NCBI GenBank assembly: GCA_012837885.1
Contig: DUQI01000074.1
Span: forward strand, 1 to 44,173
DNA: 44,173 bases
Direction: 5' to 3'
Source: Fastidiosipila sp.
GTDB lineage: Bacteria > Bacillota > Clostridia > Saccharofermentanales > DTU023
Positions 6,807 to 14,378 of the stretch are shown one piece after another; positions within the stretch are counted from its first letter, which is position 1, and each line of letters begins with the position of its first letter. The notes under the pieces are model-generated. The model worked only from the letters and a program-made list of their open reading frames with translations, searched no databases and was not told where the DNA came from. The position numbers were made by a program, and so were the translations under genes.

Positions 6807-8619
6807 CGGCTACATCCTCGGTGATCGGCATATCGCGGATCGCGGCATCGGCCCGACGTACTGTCACGCTGAAGATCGCACCTTCATCCGGTTCACTTTT
6901 GACGGAGAGCGAGGCACCGATCTGGCGCGCAATTTCGCTTGCGATCGAAAGACCGAGTCCCGTGCCCGGCTCATTATGGGCGCGGTCGGCTTTGAAGAAG
7001 CGGTCGAAAACATGATCGATATCTTCCGGCTGAATGCCGACCCCGCTGTCTCTGACGCTGATTTCCACCGTCGACTGACCGGCTTTCGCGTAGACGCTGA
7101 CCCGTCCGCCTGCCGGCGTGAATTTCAACGCATTGTCGAGATAGATACCGATGATCTGCGTCAGCCAGTCCCGGTTACTCCAGAGCGTCGGACACGCCTC
7201 TAGATCGTGCGGCATCTCCAGACGTATCTTTTGATCGTCCGCCTGGCTTTGGAAGCGAAGCATGATCGTCTCCATGACGTCTTCCAGTTTCACGATCGAC
7301 ATCTCGGCGTGATCCTCCGTCGCCTGCAGACGGGACAATTCGAGCATGTCGTTGATCAGGCGGGAAAGGCGCATCGTTTCATGCAGTAAGATCTCATAGT
7401 AGCGCTGCTTGTCTTCTTCCTTTTTGACCATATCCTCGGCCAGCGGCTCGAGTAAGGCACGCATGGCGGTGAGCGGTGTGCGCAGCTCGTGCGAAACGTT
7501 CGCGATATAATCGCGTCTCGTCTGCTCGAGGCGTTCGCTCTCCGTAATGTCTCTGAACAGACCGACCGCCCCGTCGATGTACCCGTCCTCGCTGACGAGC
7601 GGCGTGATCAGACAGAAGATCTGTCGGTGATCTTTGGATATGACGTGGGCGACCGCTTCTTTCAGCGCGATCGCTTCCTGGAAGAAATCGTTCAGGCGCG
7701 TCGTCTTTAAGAACAGATCGGGCGAGAGCGGCTCACTCAGATCAGTCGTGACACCAAACACTTCCCATACCTTCGTATTGTATTCCGTGACGATGCCGTC
7801 TTCATTGACGGCGATGATGCCTTCGGCGATACCGTCCAGGATCTGACGCAGGCGGTTTCTTTCAAACGTCAGCTGAGAGATCACGAGCGATAATTCACCG
7901 GCCAGATGGTTGACCGCGACGGCCAGGTCGTGGAATTCACCGGTCGTGTTCTCATCGGCGCGCTGCGAGAAATCGCCGCCGCTCATCGCGACCGCCACCC
8001 TGCGCACCGATTGGAGCGGTCTCAGAATGCGTACCGTCGCGAACATGATCGGGAAGATCATGATCAGCAAGACGGCGAGGGAAGAACTAAACAGCGCCAA
8101 ATTGAGGCTCAGTATTCCGGCATTGATCTCGGACATCGGTTGCACGATGGCGAGCGAGCCGTATTCCGATTCGATATCGCCGATCGGCACGACGACGAAA
8201 AGATAGGAGCTCGGATGGCCTTTATAGCCCTGCGTAAAAGTCACAGAGGTCATCTCTTCGTCGAGGCTTCGACTCGCTTCCGATACTGTATTGATGATCT
8301 CCTGCCTAATTGGATCCATGCGTTCCGGCAACTGGGTATGAAAGATAAACGGCGTATTGGCACTGACGACAAACATCCAGCTGCCAAACATCTCATACGA
8401 TAAGGTCACCGTGTTTTTCACAAAGTCGTTCATCGATTGAGCCGACAGACCGGCGCGATCGGCGAGCAGTTTGGCCAGAGGTTCGATTTCCTTCGTCTTC
8501 ATGTTCGTAAAGACGGGACGCGCGATAAACGCATAAAGCAGCGCCGTGAGGAATATCCACAGCAACAGTGCCACAGCCAGCAGGGCGAACACGCGTTTGA
8601 AGAGAAGGGAAGATCTCAC
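6796..8619 (-). CDS. Sensor histidine kinase (PhoR/WalK/ResE type)
   Basis: A 607-residue membrane kinase. Domains in order: membrane helix 1 (about 10-33), external sensor region (34-168), helix 2 (about 170-195), HAMP (196-250), PAS (about 255-362), HisKA with phospho-acceptor H377 in NVSHELRTPL, and HATPase with N-box N496, DSGVG 524-528 and GTGLGLSIA 552-560. All catalytic motifs are intact. It would phosphorylate the response regulator encoded just upstream, whose stop overlaps this start by four bases (ATGA). The PhoR/WalK/ResE layout suggests an envelope, phosphate or redox signal; the sensor domain itself does not say which. No WalH/WalI-like genes follow, arguing mildly against a strict WalRK identity. 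Confidence 0.92.
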   Translation of the reverse strand: MRSSLLFKRVFALLAVALLLWIFLTALLYAFIARPVFTNMKTKEIEPLAKLLADRAGLSAQSMNDFVKNTVTLSYEMFGSWMFVVSANTPFIFHTQLPERMDPIRQEIINTVSEASRSLDEEMTSVTFTQGYKGHPSSYLFVVVPIGDIESEYGSLAIVQPMSEINAGILSLNLALFSSSLAVLLIMIFPIMFATVRILRPLQSVRRVAVAMSGGDFSQRADENTTGEFHDLAVAVNHLAGELSLVISQLTFERNRLRQILDGIAEGIIAVNEDGIVTEYNTKVWEVFGVTTDLSEPLSPDLFLKTTRLNDFFQEAIALKEAVAHVISKDHRQIFCLITPLVSEDGYIDGAVGLFRDITESERLEQTRRDYIANVSHELRTPLTAMRALLEPLAEDMVKKEEDKQRYYEILLHETMRLSRLINDMLELSRLQATEDHAEMSIVKLEDVMETIMLRFQSQADDQKIRLEMPHDLEACPTLWSNRDWLTQIIGIYLDNALKFTPAGGRVSVYAKAGQSTVEISVRDSGVGIQPEDIDHVFDRFFKADRAHNEPGTGLGLSIASEIARQIGASLSVKSEPDEGAIFSVTVRRADAAIRDMPITEDVAGED

Positions 8620-9314
8620 GAGCCGGACGCTTCGAACTTATAGCCGACGCCGTAGACGGTGATCAGGCCGTAGACAGGATTATCCTGATCGATCTTTTGC
8701 CTGATCCGCTTGATGTGCGTGTCGACCGTTCGTGTATCACCGAAATAGTCATATCCCCAGACTTTGGACAGGATATGCTCTCGGTCCATGACCTGTCCCG
8801 GGTGAGAGGCGAGCAGATGCAGGATTTCGACTTCCTTCGGCGTGAACGGTACCTGTTGGCCGTTCACTTTGACCTGGTAATTGTCGAGATTGATCTCGAG
8901 GCCGGGAAAACGAAGCACCGATGGCGACACGCTCTGCAGCCCGTCGTTCATGCGGCGCAGCACGGCCTTGATTCTGGCGATCACCTCGCGCGGGGAAAAT
9001 GGCTTGACGATGTAATCGTCGGCGCCGAGTTCAAGTCCGAGCACGCGGTCGATCTCCTCACCTTTGGCGGTGAGCATAATGATCGGCACCGAGCTCGTCT
9101 TTCTTATCTCGCGGCACACTTCCGTGCCGGAGATCTTCGGCATCATCAAATCCAGGATGATCAAGTCGGGATGTTCGCGCTCGAACATCGTGAGCGCTTC
9201 CTCTCCGTCGAACGCCGATGCATGCGTAAAATGCTCCGCATCGAGATAGAGACCGAGCGACTCGTGGACGACGGTGTCGTCATCACAGATAAGAATGTGA
9301 GAAACGGAAGCCAT
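8616..9314 (-). CDS. OmpR/PhoB-family response regulator
   Basis: A 232-residue two-domain regulator: receiver domain with acidic pocket DDD (11-13), phosphorylated D55 in LIILDLMMPK and the conserved 'MLTAKGEE' segment, then a winged-helix DNA-binding domain ending 'DTRTVDTHIKRIRQKID' and 'VYGVGYKF', which are classic for PhoB/WalR-type proteins. Start placed at the ATG giving MASVSHILIC because AAGGA lies nine bases before it; the longer open frame to 9362 adds 16 unlikely residues. It is the first gene of a minus-strand operon with the kinase and an rRNA pseudouridine synthase. Target genes cannot be read from here. Confidence 0.93.
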   Translation of the reverse strand: MASVSHILICDDDTVVHESLGLYLDAEHFTHASAFDGEEALTMFEREHPDLIILDLMMPKISGTEVCREIRKTSSVPIIMLTAKGEEIDRVLGLELGADDYIVKPFSPREVIARIKAVLRRMNDGLQSVSPSVLRFPGLEINLDNYQVKVNGQQVPFTPKEVEILHLLASHPGQVMDREHILSKVWGYDYFGDTRTVDTHIKRIRQKIDQDNPVYGLITVYGVGYKFEASGS

Positions 9315-9345
9315 ATTGAGTATTCCTTCTTTAACGTGATATCTA

Positions 9346-9351
9346 ATTATA
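9346..9351 (-). promoter_or_regulatory. -10 element of the two-component operon
   Basis: TATAAT on the minus strand, placed to start transcription near 9339 and give a leader of about 25 bases. No good -35 is seen. Confidence 0.5.
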
Positions 9352-9409
9352 TCGCAAGACAAATGGATTGCCTGTGAGCCGAAAGCGTCGTCTCAATCAC
9401 CGCTATCAG

Positions 9410-9418
9410 TGATACGAT
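9410..9418 (+). promoter_or_regulatory. Extended -10 directly before the RluA-type gene
   Basis: TGATACGAT is an extended -10; its last base is eight bases before the ATG at 9427. The start site would fall at or within two bases of the start codon, so the transcript is probably leaderless. It lies in a small inverted repeat TATCA-G-TGATA. Confidence 0.5.
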
Positions 9419-9426
9419 AAAGCGGC

Positions 9427-10170
9427 ATGGCTATCGATATTGTTTACGAGGACAACCATATACTCGTCTGTCTAAAGCCGGTCTTCATGCCGTCGCAGGC
9501 GGACCGCAGCGGCAAGCCGGATCTTTGCTCCACACTCGCCTCTTTTATCAAGATAAGAGACGAAAAGCCCGGCAACGTCTTTATGGGACTTGTGCACCGA
9601 CTCGATCAGCCGGTGTCCGGCCTGATGGTGTTTGCCAAAACGTCGAAAGCTGCAAAACGACTGGCCGACCAGTTTCGTCTCGACCAGGTCGATAAATACT
9701 ATCTGGCCATCACGCACGGTGCCGTCGACAACACCCCAGACAGATGGCGAGACTTCTTATCGACGAAGACAAAAAACGGCCGCTACTTTGTGACGGAGGA
9801 AAGCCGCGGTAAGGAAGCCGTTATGTACATCGATCGAATGGCATACGAAAAGGACGCCGACCTTTCCTTGGTGCAAATCAAGTTGATGACCGGAAGGTCG
9901 CATCAGATCCGCGTGCAGTGTCAGTCGCGCGGTTACCCGTTGCTCGGCGACCGGCGCTACGGTAATGAGCTCACAGCCGATCTCAACACGCCGTCGATCG
10001 CGCTTTACGCGTCGGCACTGGCCTTTACGCATCCTGTGAAAAAGACGCCGTTACTTTTTGTCGACATACCGGATATTCCGGCATTTCAAGGTTTTTCCAA
10101 GGCACTGACAGACGATGCGCTCAGCTGTTCGCGGGCGGCGCTCGCCGCGTATCAGGAGATGAACCCATAA
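9427..10170 (+). CDS. RluA-family pseudouridine synthase
   Basis: A 247-residue catalytic domain without S4 domain. 'IVYEDNHILVCLKP' opens the fold; HRLDQPVSGL at 57-66 holds the catalytic D60; 'LMTGRSHQIRVQ' and 'PLLGDRRYG' are the later family motifs. It would make pseudouridine in rRNA or tRNA, but the target site cannot be told; it resembles the short YhcT/RluA-like group. No Shine-Dalgarno sequence is visible, and an extended -10 lies eight bases upstream, suggesting leaderless translation. It is transcribed away from the two-component operon. No clear terminator follows; 134 bases then lead to the rubrerythrin gene. Confidence 0.88.
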   Translation: MAIDIVYEDNHILVCLKPVFMPSQADRSGKPDLCSTLASFIKIRDEKPGNVFMGLVHRLDQPVSGLMVFAKTSKAAKRLADQFRLDQVDKYYLAITHGAVDNTPDRWRDFLSTKTKNGRYFVTEESRGKEAVMYIDRMAYEKDADLSLVQIKLMTGRSHQIRVQCQSRGYPLLGDRRYGNELTADLNTPSIALYASALAFTHPVKKTPLLFVDIPDIPAFQGFSKALTDDALSCSRAALAAYQEMNP

Positions 10171-10234
10171 ACCGAGAAGATCAAATCACCAAAAGTAACG
10201 ACAGACACATGTTGTTTTCGGTCCTTGACCTTGT

Positions 10235-10247
10235 TTGTTTGAAACAA
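10235..10247 (+). promoter_or_regulatory. Palindrome over the rubrerythrin -35
   Basis: TTGTTT-G-AAACAA is a perfect 13-bp inverted repeat that covers the -35 element of the rubrerythrin promoter. The position is that of a repressor operator. It is not a standard PerR or Fur box. Confidence 0.45.
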
Positions 10248-10267
10248 TGCATAGGGATTGATATAAT
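10239..10267 (+). promoter_or_regulatory. Rubrerythrin promoter
   Basis: TTGAAA (10239-10244), 17 bp, TATAAT (10262-10267) with TGA just before it, making an extended -10. This is the best housekeeping promoter in the window next to the SOS one. Confidence 0.85.
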
Positions 10268-10304
10268 TTCAGATTGTTGAGAGTAATGCCACAAGGAGGA
10301 CTGT

Positions 10305-10898
10305 ATGGCACAATTGAAAGGCTCGAAAACCGAGCAAAACCTCATGAAAGCATTCGCCGGTGAGTCACAGGCGAGAAACCGCTACACGTACTATGCGGGC
10401 GTTGCCAATAAGGAAGGCTACCGTCAGATAGAAGCCATCTTTATTGAGACCGCCGAGCAGGAGAGAGAACACGCGAAAGTATTCTTCAAGCATCTGGTCG
10501 AAGGTCTCGGCGCCAACACACCGATTCCGGTCGGCATCGAAGCCGAATACCCGGTCGCCCTCGGCAACACGGCCGAAAACCTTCGCTCTGCAGCAGCAGG
10601 TGAGCGCGAAGAGTGGAGTGATCTTTACAAGAATTTTGGTGAAACCGCCAGAGAAGAAGGCTTCGACGCGATCGCTGATTCGTTCAAGCACGTCGCTGAA
10701 GTCGAAATGTATCACGAAGAGCGCTACAACTACTTCGCCGAGCTGGTCGAAGAAGGTAACGTCTTTAAACGTGACGAAGAAGTCATCTGGAGATGCCGCA
10801 ACTGCGGTTACCTCTACGAAGGTGCCGAAGCGCCGCGCGTCTGCCCGGCCTGTAAGCACGGCACGGCTCATTTCGAACAGTACGTCGCACTGAAATAA
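10305..10898 (+). CDS. Rubrerythrin
   Basis: Reduces hydrogen peroxide in the cytoplasm of anaerobes with electrons from NAD(P)H via rubredoxin-type carriers. The 197-residue protein has the di-iron ferritin-like domain with its EXXH-type ligands ('GESQARNRY' from residue 19, 'EQEREHAK' at 51-58, 'EVEMYHEERY' at 132-141) and a C-terminal rubredoxin-like domain with C164/C167 and C180/C183. Length and domain order are standard. AAGGAGG lies seven bases before the ATG. It has its own strong promoter with a palindrome at -35 and a strong terminator, so it is monocistronic and probably oxidative-stress controlled. Confidence 0.95.
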   Translation: MAQLKGSKTEQNLMKAFAGESQARNRYTYYAGVANKEGYRQIEAIFIETAEQEREHAKVFFKHLVEGLGANTPIPVGIEAEYPVALGNTAENLRSAAAGEREEWSDLYKNFGETAREEGFDAIADSFKHVAEVEMYHEERYNYFAELVEEGNVFKRDEEVIWRCRNCGYLYEGAEAPRVCPACKHGTAHFEQYVALK

Positions 10899-10929
10899 GC
10901 GACCTAGTGTACGAAGAAAAGGTACAAAC

Positions 10930-10957
10930 AAAAGGAGGCGCAACGCGCCTCCTTTTT
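10930..10957 (+). terminator. Terminator after rubrerythrin (bidirectional)
   Basis: AAAAGGAGGCGC and GCGCCTCCTTTT form a perfect 12-bp stem with an AAC loop, ending in TTTTT. The A run on the left side lets it serve the convergent minus-strand gene too. Confidence 0.93.
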
Positions 10958-10976
10958 GATGGTCATTTAACACTCA

Positions 10977-11702
10977 TTAATCTTGACTTAAACGAGCGAT
11001 TTCACCTTGTTTTTTGTAGATCGAAGAAGCCGGGACGACACCGCGCACGAATGACAGCGGATAGACGCGGGCATGTTTTCCGATGACGCTGCCCGGGGCT
11101 AATACGGCATTACAGCCGATCTCGGCATGATCGCCGATGATCGCACCAAACTTGCGAAGCCCCGTGTTGATGACCTTGTTATCGACACGTACCGAGATAT
11201 TGGTCTTGTCGGCTTTTAAGTTAGAGCAGATGACGCCGGCGCCGAGATGCGCGTAAAGACCGAGAACGGAGTCGCCGACATAATTGAAATGTGGTATATC
11301 GCAGTGTCCGAGCAGGATGCTGTTTTTTATCTCACAGGAGTTGCTGACCGTCGAATGAGGACCGATGATCGAGTTCTCTCTGATATATGCGGCATGCAGA
11401 ATCTTCGCTCCCTCAAAGACGATCGAAGGTCCCGCGATGTACGCCGATGGCCAGACGGTCGCTGACTTATGAATGTAGACACCATCTCGCGGCGAATCGA
11501 ATTCGGTAAGATCGAGTGTAGCAATCAATTCAGTGATGAAATGATTGATCTTCGGCAAGACCTCCCACGGATAGGTCACAGCGGCGAACAGTTTTTCGAA
11601 AACCGTGCCTTCGACGCTGAGCAGCCGGTCGGTCGTCAATGTGTTCATCTGATCTTTGATCCACTCTTTTTTTGCTGCCGGATCATTCGTTGAACCGTTC
11701 AT
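10977..11702 (-). CDS. Left-handed beta-helix (hexapeptide) protein, GlmU-like
   Basis: A 241-residue protein with an N-terminal helical region (about 1-70) and a left-handed beta-helix of hexapeptide repeats from about residue 72 ('VYIHKSATVWPSAYIAGPSIVFEGAKI', then 'NSIIGPHSTVSNSCEIKNSIL' and 'GAIIGDHAEIGCNAVLAPGSVIGKH'). The text resembles the C-terminal half of sugar-nucleotide acetyl/nucleotidyltransferases such as GlmU, but no nucleotidyltransferase domain is present. It probably acts on a sugar nucleotide as a trimer in the cytoplasm; the substrate is unknown. AGGAGA precedes the ATG. An intrinsic terminator and tRNA-Pro lie directly upstream, leaving no room for an ordinary separate promoter. 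Confidence 0.75.
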   Translation of the reverse strand: MNGSTNDPAAKKEWIKDQMNTLTTDRLLSVEGTVFEKLFAAVTYPWEVLPKINHFITELIATLDLTEFDSPRDGVYIHKSATVWPSAYIAGPSIVFEGAKILHAAYIRENSIIGPHSTVSNSCEIKNSILLGHCDIPHFNYVGDSVLGLYAHLGAGVICSNLKADKTNISVRVDNKVINTGLRKFGAIIGDHAEIGCNAVLAPGSVIGKHARVYPLSFVRGVVPASSIYKKQGEIARLSQD

Positions 11703-11713
11703 CTTTTTCTCCT

Positions 11714-11740
11714 AAAAAAACCGCAGTACGAATACTGCGG
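11714..11740 (-). terminator. Terminator/attenuator between tRNA-Pro and the beta-helix gene
   Basis: On the minus strand, CCGCAGTA-TTCG-TACTGCGG is an 8-bp stem with a stable tetraloop followed by seven T. It ends the tRNA-Pro transcript; the T run touches the Shine-Dalgarno sequence of the downstream gene. Confidence 0.88.
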
Positions 11741-11745
11741 TGTAG

Positions 11746-11822
11746 TGGTCGAGGTGAAGGGACTCGAACCCCCGACATCTTGCTCCCAAAGCAAGCGCGC
11801 TAGCCAACTGCGCTACACCTCG
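11746..11822 (-). tRNA. tRNA-Pro (TGG)
   Basis: The minus strand folds as a full cloverleaf: acceptor CGAGGTG / CACCTCG, D arm GTAGCGCAGTTGGCTAGCGC, anticodon loop TTTGGGA (anticodon TGG) and T arm with GTTCGAGTC. The CCA end is encoded. Confidence 0.97.
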
Positions 11823-11832
11823 ATCTGGGACA

Positions 11833-11862
11833 ATTCTAGCCTCCAGATCGAACGCTTGTCAA
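11833..11862 (-). promoter_or_regulatory. Promoter of tRNA-Pro
   Basis: Minus strand TTGACA, 18 bp, TAGAAT; the start site would be about four bases before the tRNA 5' end. Confidence 0.85.
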
Positions 11863-11906
11863 TTTTGTAAAATTTTCAGAACCGTCATATATCGTACGAA
11901 GCTTTA

Positions 11907-11915
11907 TGATATGAT
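11907..11915 (+). promoter_or_regulatory. Candidate extended -10 for the GNAT gene
   Basis: TGATATGAT fits the extended -10 pattern seen before other genes in this window. It gives a leader of about 65 bases. No -35 is evident. Confidence 0.35.
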
Positions 11916-11986
11916 CGAAGCAGGAACCTAAACGTCCTTTAACCTTGTAGACCGTACGGACCCTTTCGCCGGGGTCATTGATATAA

Positions 11987-12535
11987 ATGACAATTGCACG
12001 TAAACAACTCGATCTCGACCAACCGATCGTCGGGAAGGCGCTTACCCTCGAGCCTGTAAAACAAGCTCATATAAGCGCATTTGCGCCATTCTTCAAGGAT
12101 GAAGACGCGCTCTATTACTATCTGCCGTCGACACTGCGGCAGTATGACGCCCATCAATTGGAAACCCTCTTTAAGGAGTGGGATAACGGGGAGACCGATG
12201 TGCTCCTCACGATCCGTCGTAATGACGCCGTGATCGGCTTGATGAGCGTTGACAATATCGATCTTGCGAATCGTAATGCGGAGGTCGGTATTGCCCTGAC
12301 CGATCGGGAGATGCGCGGCAGAGGGCTTGCAAAGGCCGCGCTACAGTTGTTGATGACGCACTTACTGGACCAGAAAAGATTACACCGGGTATACGCCCGG
12401 GTCGCCGTCGGCAATCGCCACTCCAGACAGCTTTTTGAGTCGCTTGGCTTCGCTTTTGAAGGCACCATGCGCGACGCGCTCTATCGCGCGGACGGCTATC
12501 TGGACATGGATCTTTTGGGCAAGGTGGGCGAATAG
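11987..12535 (+). CDS. GNAT N-acetyltransferase (RimJ/RimL type)
   Basis: A 182-residue acetyltransferase. 'VIGLMSVDNIDLANRNAEVGIAL' is the central beta-strand pair, 'REMRGRGLAKAAL' (about residues 105-117) is the acetyl-CoA pyrophosphate-binding loop, and 'RVYARVAVGNRHSRQLFESLGFAFEG' is the C-terminal motif typical of RimJ/RimL and SpeG-like members. It transfers acetyl from acetyl-CoA to an amino group on a protein N-terminus or small molecule; the substrate is not known. No strong ribosome binding site is visible before the ATG. Fifty-two bases separate it from the next gene, in which a small hairpin (AGCGGC-TTT-GCCGCT, 12555-12569) precedes the next ribosome binding site, so the two may be co-transcribed. 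Confidence 0.82.
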   Translation: MTIARKQLDLDQPIVGKALTLEPVKQAHISAFAPFFKDEDALYYYLPSTLRQYDAHQLETLFKEWDNGETDVLLTIRRNDAVIGLMSVDNIDLANRNAEVGIALTDREMRGRGLAKAALQLLMTHLLDQKRLHRVYARVAVGNRHSRQLFESLGFAFEGTMRDALYRADGYLDMDLLGKVGE

Positions 12536-12587
12536 TGGTTCCGGTTCAAAAAGAAGCGGCTTTGCCGCTCATTGACCGGAGGCATAT

Positions 12588-13952
12588 ATGATTAGAGCAA
12601 CGATAACGGCACATATACCGACAGCTTCTTTAAAAGAGCTGACGTTTCAAATTAACGATAGAAGTTTGGGCGGCCTAGCGCTGCAGCGCCAGCAGAGTTT
12701 CGTCATGACCGGCAACCGTCGCGTGCAGATGGTGACGGGGCTTTTGACGGATCGAAAACGAGCGAACGCCATCGCCGAGGACCGCTACCAGTTAAGACAG
12801 TGGGAAGCCGGCTTTCGCGACCTTCAGACGAGCGGTCTGACCGTCTTTCCGGCGGTCGTCGAACGTGAGCATCTGCGTTGCGATTTCCTCGTATTGATCG
12901 ATGAATCGCGCTTTGTCTGCTATACATCGCCGCGCTTCGGCATCTATCTAAACCGCGCCAAGCGGCTGTTTCGCGTACAACCGATCGAGCCGCCGTCCGG
13001 CGTACCGCACTTCATGGGGCTCGACATGTACACATTTGAGGTCGATGCCGGAGACAACATCATGATCTTATCGCCCGAATTCGTCGATCTGTTCGATGCC
13101 GGTGAGCTGATCGATACGTTCAGTGCACTGAGGCAGGTGTCGACCGTGATGACGAAGCTTTCAGATCTGGCTGAAACGTACGGCGAAGGGCTCGTGAAGC
13201 CGTGGCTCGCGATTCACGTGCAGCGTCTCTCGGACGATCAAAGTAATCCCGGGTTGCCGCTTCGCTCAACCAAATCTTTTCCCGGAAATCTCGACCGCTC
13301 TAAGGTCGTGCGACTCGAAAACGGCAACATGCTGATCCCCGTAAAATCGGCTCCGCCAGAACCGAAGCCGCGAAAGAGCGACCGTATCCACTTGGTTGAA
13401 CCGGAGCCGCATCAGATTCACCTCGAATCGAAGAACGGATTCTATCCGTCGGGGAGCCGTACGATGGAAGCAAGCGAACGCAATGCGTCACGTCTCGATC
13501 GCTTGAAGACGAAGGATATGGCGTCGATCGGCCGCTCCGGAAACCGCTTACTCTACCATCTGATGAACCTGGTGCCAAAGAATAAGATGCTCTCGAGACT
13601 CCTGTTTTTCGGCATCATAATCATACTGATTCTGCTACTCGTCCTCGGTGGAAAATCGCTAATCGACAGCCGCAGTAACCGCCAGACGGAACCGACCGCA
13701 ACGAACCTTATCCAGTCGCCGTTTGATCCGGAGCATGAGCGATCGACGCTGCGTACCGACTATGAGATCGAATGGACGGTGACGGCGCAGTCGATCACGC
13801 TGTACAGTGAACCGGGCGGCGGAGACGCGATCGCCTCGGTCATGCGCGGCGATAAGGTTTGGAAATTAACTGAACCGATCGACGACTGGGTATTAATCCG
13901 CCTGATCGACGGCCGCACCGGCTACGTCTATGCAGCGATGGTCAACAACTAA
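12588..13952 (+). CDS. PP2C-like/transmembrane/SH3b protein of unknown function
   Basis: A 454-residue protein I cannot place in a named family. Residues about 60-215 read like the C-terminal half of a PP2C-type phosphatase: 'MYTFEVDAGDNIMILSPEFVDLFDAGELIDTF' parallels the PP2C segment where a D-G-D/N motif precedes 'LLSDGL', followed by a helix and 'LAIHVQRL'. The metal-binding aspartates of true PP2C (the DG near the start and the terminal DN) are not evident, so it would be a pseudophosphatase. A basic/proline linker (250-335) leads to one membrane helix (about 337-358) and an external SH3b domain (about 394-451, 'SITLYSEPGGGDAIASVMRGDKVWKL'). Inside-signalling with outside wall-binding is the inferred plan. 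CCGGAGG precedes the ATG. Confidence 0.65.
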   Translation: MIRATITAHIPTASLKELTFQINDRSLGGLALQRQQSFVMTGNRRVQMVTGLLTDRKRANAIAEDRYQLRQWEAGFRDLQTSGLTVFPAVVEREHLRCDFLVLIDESRFVCYTSPRFGIYLNRAKRLFRVQPIEPPSGVPHFMGLDMYTFEVDAGDNIMILSPEFVDLFDAGELIDTFSALRQVSTVMTKLSDLAETYGEGLVKPWLAIHVQRLSDDQSNPGLPLRSTKSFPGNLDRSKVVRLENGNMLIPVKSAPPEPKPRKSDRIHLVEPEPHQIHLESKNGFYPSGSRTMEASERNASRLDRLKTKDMASIGRSGNRLLYHLMNLVPKNKMLSRLLFFGIIIILILLLVLGGKSLIDSRSNRQTEPTATNLIQSPFDPEHERSTLRTDYEIEWTVTAQSITLYSEPGGGDAIASVMRGDKVWKLTEPIDDWVLIRLIDGRTGYVYAAMVNN

Positions 13953-14007
13953 GCATAGGAGTGTTTCGCTTAGACACTCACCCGAGTGGAAAACAGCGAT
14001 TAGGTAG

Positions 14008-14040
14008 AAAATGAAAACGGGACGTCTCGAGACGTCCCGT
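14008..14040 (-). terminator. Terminator of the tRNA-Gly/tRNA-Arg transcript
   Basis: A 24-bp perfect palindrome (14017-14040; arms ACGGGACGTC/GACGTCCCGT, loop TCGA) followed on the minus strand by TTTTCATTTTC. On the plus strand no T run follows, so it is oriented for the tRNAs. Confidence 0.85.
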
Positions 14041-14064
14041 CTATTCGGCATACAGGCCGGATGG

Positions 14065-14141
14065 TGGCGAGCATAGCAGGACTCGAACCTGCGACCCACA
14101 GCTTAGAAGGCTGTTGCTCTATCCAACTGAGCTATATGCCC
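14065..14141 (-). tRNA. tRNA-Arg (TCT)
   Basis: Minus strand cloverleaf: acceptor GGGCATA / TATGCTC (one G-T pair), D arm TAGCTCAGTTGGATAGAGC, anticodon stem ACAGC/GCTGT with loop CTTCTAA (anticodon TCT), T loop GTTCGAGTC. CCA is encoded and followed by a second CCA. Confidence 0.96.
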
Positions 14142-14156
14142 ATGCGGCCTGTTTCG

Positions 14157-14230
14157 TGGAGCGGATGAAGAGAATCGAACTCTCACGGTCAGCTTGGAAG
14201 GCTGATGTTCTACCATTAAACTACACCCGC
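14157..14230 (-). tRNA. tRNA-Gly (TCC)
   Basis: Minus strand cloverleaf beginning GCGGGTGTAGTTTAATGG, anticodon loop CTTCCAA (anticodon TCC), T loop GTTCGATTC, acceptor end CATCCGC, T73 and encoded CCA. Fifteen bases separate it from tRNA-Arg, so both are cut from one transcript. Confidence 0.97.
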
Positions 14231-14258
14231 GGATCGGTTTTTGCCGATTGCAAAGGCC

Positions 14259-14287
14259 ATTGTATCAGATGATCGAATGTTTGACAC
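14259..14287 (-). promoter_or_regulatory. Promoter of tRNA-Gly/tRNA-Arg
   Basis: Minus strand GTGTCA, 17 bp, TACAAT with TGA before it (extended -10). The leader carries a small stem ATCGG/CCGAT before the tRNA-Gly 5' end. Confidence 0.7.
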
Positions 14288-14327
14288 GTGGAATTTGAAA
14301 ATTTGTCTGAAGAAGACGCCGGAGTGC

Positions 14328-14357
14328 TTGACTGATCGTTATTAAGCATGTGACAAT
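14328..14357 (+). promoter_or_regulatory. Promoter of the topoisomerase operon
   Basis: TTGACT (14328-14333), 18 bp, GACAAT (14352-14357) preceded by TGT as extended -10. The start site near 14364 leaves a leader of about 15 bases carrying GGAGGG. Confidence 0.65.
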
Positions 14358-14378
14358 CGTAGGTTGAACGGAGGGCAA

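Noticed and set aside
14017-14040. Perfect 24-bp palindrome as a possible recombination or replication site
   Set aside because: Position right after the tRNA-Arg gene and the T run on the minus strand explain it as a terminator; no integrase gene is near.
14364-14378. TTG start five codons earlier for parE
   Set aside because: It coincides with the likely transcription start and lies over the ribosome binding site of the ATG at 14379.
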